This document shows, piece by piece, positions 62,368 to 64,000 of a DNA stretch of 64,000 nt (within the stretch, counting starts at the first letter, position 1; the number at the start of each line of letters is the position of its first letter). This stretch comes from Anaeramoeba flamelloides. Its lineage: Eukaryota; Metamonada; Anaeramoebidae. Below the pieces are notes generated by a model. The model had not been told where the DNA came from. It saw only the letters and a list, made by a program, of their open reading frames with translations, and searched no databases. Both the position numbers and the translations under genes were made by a program. The stretch spans positions 1,488,001 through 1,552,000 of the forward strand of contig JANTQA010000029.1 of the NCBI GenBank assembly GCA_027625915.1, written 5' to 3'.

Positions 62368-62618
62368 AAAGTAGAAATATTACCATTAGCTTTGAGGATT
62401 CTAAGAATTCTATTTGATGTAACTGATTTAACTTGACCAACACCAAAAAGATCTCTCAAGTGAATACCAATTTGAGATGGTGTAAGCCCCTTTTTGGCCA
62501 TTTTACAGATTTCTTCAATGACTTGTTTTGGTGTGATTTTTAACCATGAAGGTGGTGTTTTTTTATAAGGTCTGGCAGAGCGCGAGATACCTTTTCCTGA
62601 TCCAAACATACGACCCAT
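62054..62618 (-). CDS. RPS13: 40S ribosomal protein S13 (uS15), 2 exons
   Basis: A component of the small ribosomal subunit that binds the central domain of 18S rRNA. Exon 1 (62618-62384) reads [20 protein letters not shown], then [20 protein letters not shown] and [16 protein letters not shown]. Exon 2 (62274-62054) reads [40 protein letters not shown] and [17 protein letters not shown]. The 109-bp intron (GTAATA...TTATTAG) splits a Gly codon in phase 1, and the join gives KANG-LAPK. The total is 151 residues, exactly the usual eukaryotic length. The intron contains a homopolymer of more than 25 A/T, so its length in the assembly may be approximate. The start is fixed by the conserved MGRM. 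Confidence 0.96.
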
Positions 62619-62985
62619 TTTGAAGAAATTTTTAAATAATTATTAAAAAAATTGTAAAAAAAATGAAAATCCTTTTCAAATTATCGGAAGGTTCTAGCTA
62701 AGTTTTGTAATTTCATAATTCCTAAAATTACCCCAAATTAGTTGACTAAATTCCTTTTTTAGATAATTAAAGTTTTTTCATGACCACTACTCCTTTTTTG
62801 ACAAGGTTAATCACTCTAATTTTTTATTATTTTTGTATTTATTTTTTAAGGGTAGAATTTGACTCTCAAAATAATAAATATCCATAAACTCCATAATAGA
62901 ATATTCTGAGTTTGGCAGTAGTGATTTAAGATTCTAAATTTGTGTTAAAGTCATTTAAAAAATAAAGTAAAAAAACTTTTGATAT
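62619..62985. other. Upstream region of RPS13
   Basis: AT-rich region holding the presumed promoter. No gene or bounded repeat was found. Confidence 0.4.
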
Positions 62986-63728
62986 ACAGTGATCAAAATA
63001 AAGTGTGCACAACGACTATAATCCGTCACTACAAGGAAAATTTTTTCAAAAAAAAAATCTCTAAATTTTGTATTTTTGAAATATACTCATATAATAAACC
63101 TTATTATACATAACAATTTTCAATGAGGTTTACAACTTTAATAGATATTAATAGGAATTGAAAAAAAAATGAAATTTTTCAGTAATATTATTTTCATTTT
63201 TAATTGTAAAATTTTTGAATTTTTTTAATTGACTTAGTAGAGAGATAATTTTCAAGTATTTTTTTTAATAGTATAAAAGAAAACATATTTTTCAATTTGA
63301 AAATAGTACAAAATATTTCAATCAAAAGATATTGCTCAATTAAATTGAAAATCTGATTTTTTATCTGTTTTTGGAATATTTTTTATCATTTTATTTGTTT
63401 CCATGTTTGAGTTTTTATATACGTTTCCGGTTTTTTTCTGCAAATTGCTTTAACATATATTCTTTTTTCAATCTTAATGTTCAATCAAAAATTAATTCAT
63501 TTCAACTTTTTCCAATAAAAAAATACCCTGAAAATAGATGTTTTTTTCAAAAGTCGGTATTTTTGAAAAGGGGGGTATTCAGATTTTCAAGAGTTTAATA
63601 GCTATCCTTTTTTTATTACATAAAATTATGATAACTTTGAAAAAATAATTTATAAAAGAAGTATAACTGAAATCCAATTCATAGTTTTGGCTAACTTTAA
63701 TTTTTGTATTTAAATTTTCCTTGTAGTG
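62986..63728. mobile_element. Possible Tc1/mariner-type relic
   Basis: TA-CAGTGATCAAAATAAAGTG at 62985-63005 has the form of a Tc1/mariner terminus. The word CACTACAAGGAAAATTTT at about 63029 is mirrored by AAATTTTCCTTGTAGTG at 63712-63728, giving an inverted pair with about 670 bp between. The right outer end no longer matches the left terminus, so the copy is degraded. No transposase segment is recognisable in between. Confidence 0.45.
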
Positions 63729-64000
63729 GTGTTTCAAAATATTATCCGTGTTTTTTTTTTATTCTTGTACCAAGGCAACATCCAATCTACTACCAAGTAG
63801 TATACCTAAGTTCAAATCAATTTTGAAAGTAAAGATCTGGTTATTTAAAGTAAAATTTAAATTATTCATGTAAATAGTTGAAAATTTTCCATAATATTCT
63901 CAATTTTTTTGAAATTTTTTGTTTTTTTTATGATTAAAATTTTCTTAAAAATTAACTCTATTTTTGAGATAAATTTTGCAATTTGATCCTTCATTTTTAG
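63729..64000. other. AT-rich DNA at the right edge
   Basis: No feature is supported here. Confidence 0.4.

Noticed and set aside
63371-63598. 75-codon frame near the right edge
   Set aside because: Phe/Ser/Lys-dominated, with no domain. It overlaps the presumed mariner relic and looks like chance in AT-rich DNA.
1-64000. tRNA genes, rRNA, CRISPR arrays
   Set aside because: I checked GTTCGA/GTTCAA-type B-box words (for example near 32010, 52253, 54330 and 61058), and none has a matching A box and acceptor stem. No regularly spaced repeat-spacer pattern exists.

Overview
The window looks like the nuclear genome of a free-living, very AT-rich protist. It has spliced genes with canonical GT/AG introns (0.1 to about 2 kb), standard stop codons, single-exon histone genes, poly-asparagine tracts encoded by AAT/AAC repeats, and no bacterial operons. 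An amoeba-like lineage such as Anaeramoeba would fit, but I cannot place the species from sequence alone. Non-coding DNA is roughly 20% GC. The histone genes and the left-edge membrane-protein gene are clearly GC-richer.

Layout: (1) 1-987, the 3' part of a GC-richer multi-pass membrane protein gene. (2) 988-7773, gene-free DNA packed with nested transposons. (3) 7774-8079 and 9664-10209, histones H4 and H3, both on the minus strand. The H3 N-terminal tail is replaced by a long collagen-like Gly-X-Lys repeat. (4) 14785-17886, a three-exon deoxynucleoside kinase with an unknown C-terminal extension. (5) 23171-30679, CCT delta (CCT4), reconstructed as seven exons giving 530 residues. (6) 31935-36890, a stack of transposons nested inside each other. 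(7) 38133-56010, minus strand, a giant BEACH-WD40 gene whose N-terminal exons are partly unresolved. (8) 56213-61400, repeats and a decayed LINE. (9) 62054-62618, ribosomal protein S13 in two exons. (10) A possible mariner-type relic near the right edge.

The genes are unrelated housekeeping functions: chromatin, nucleotide salvage, cytosolic protein folding, membrane traffic and translation. They show no operon-like coordination. The space between and inside them is shaped by repeat families I define here from internal comparison. M is a palindromic TA-target MITE. A is a dispersed element of about 540 bp. B is Mutator-like, with TIRs of about 110 bp and 9-bp target duplications. C is a dispersed repeat of about 1.5 kb. 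E is another dispersed family. P and Q are long palindromes. Several insertions sit inside other copies, which gives a readable relative chronology.

The most unusual object is the histone H3 gene. The most informative repeat structure is the B2/A3/M/C3 nest at 31935-36890.
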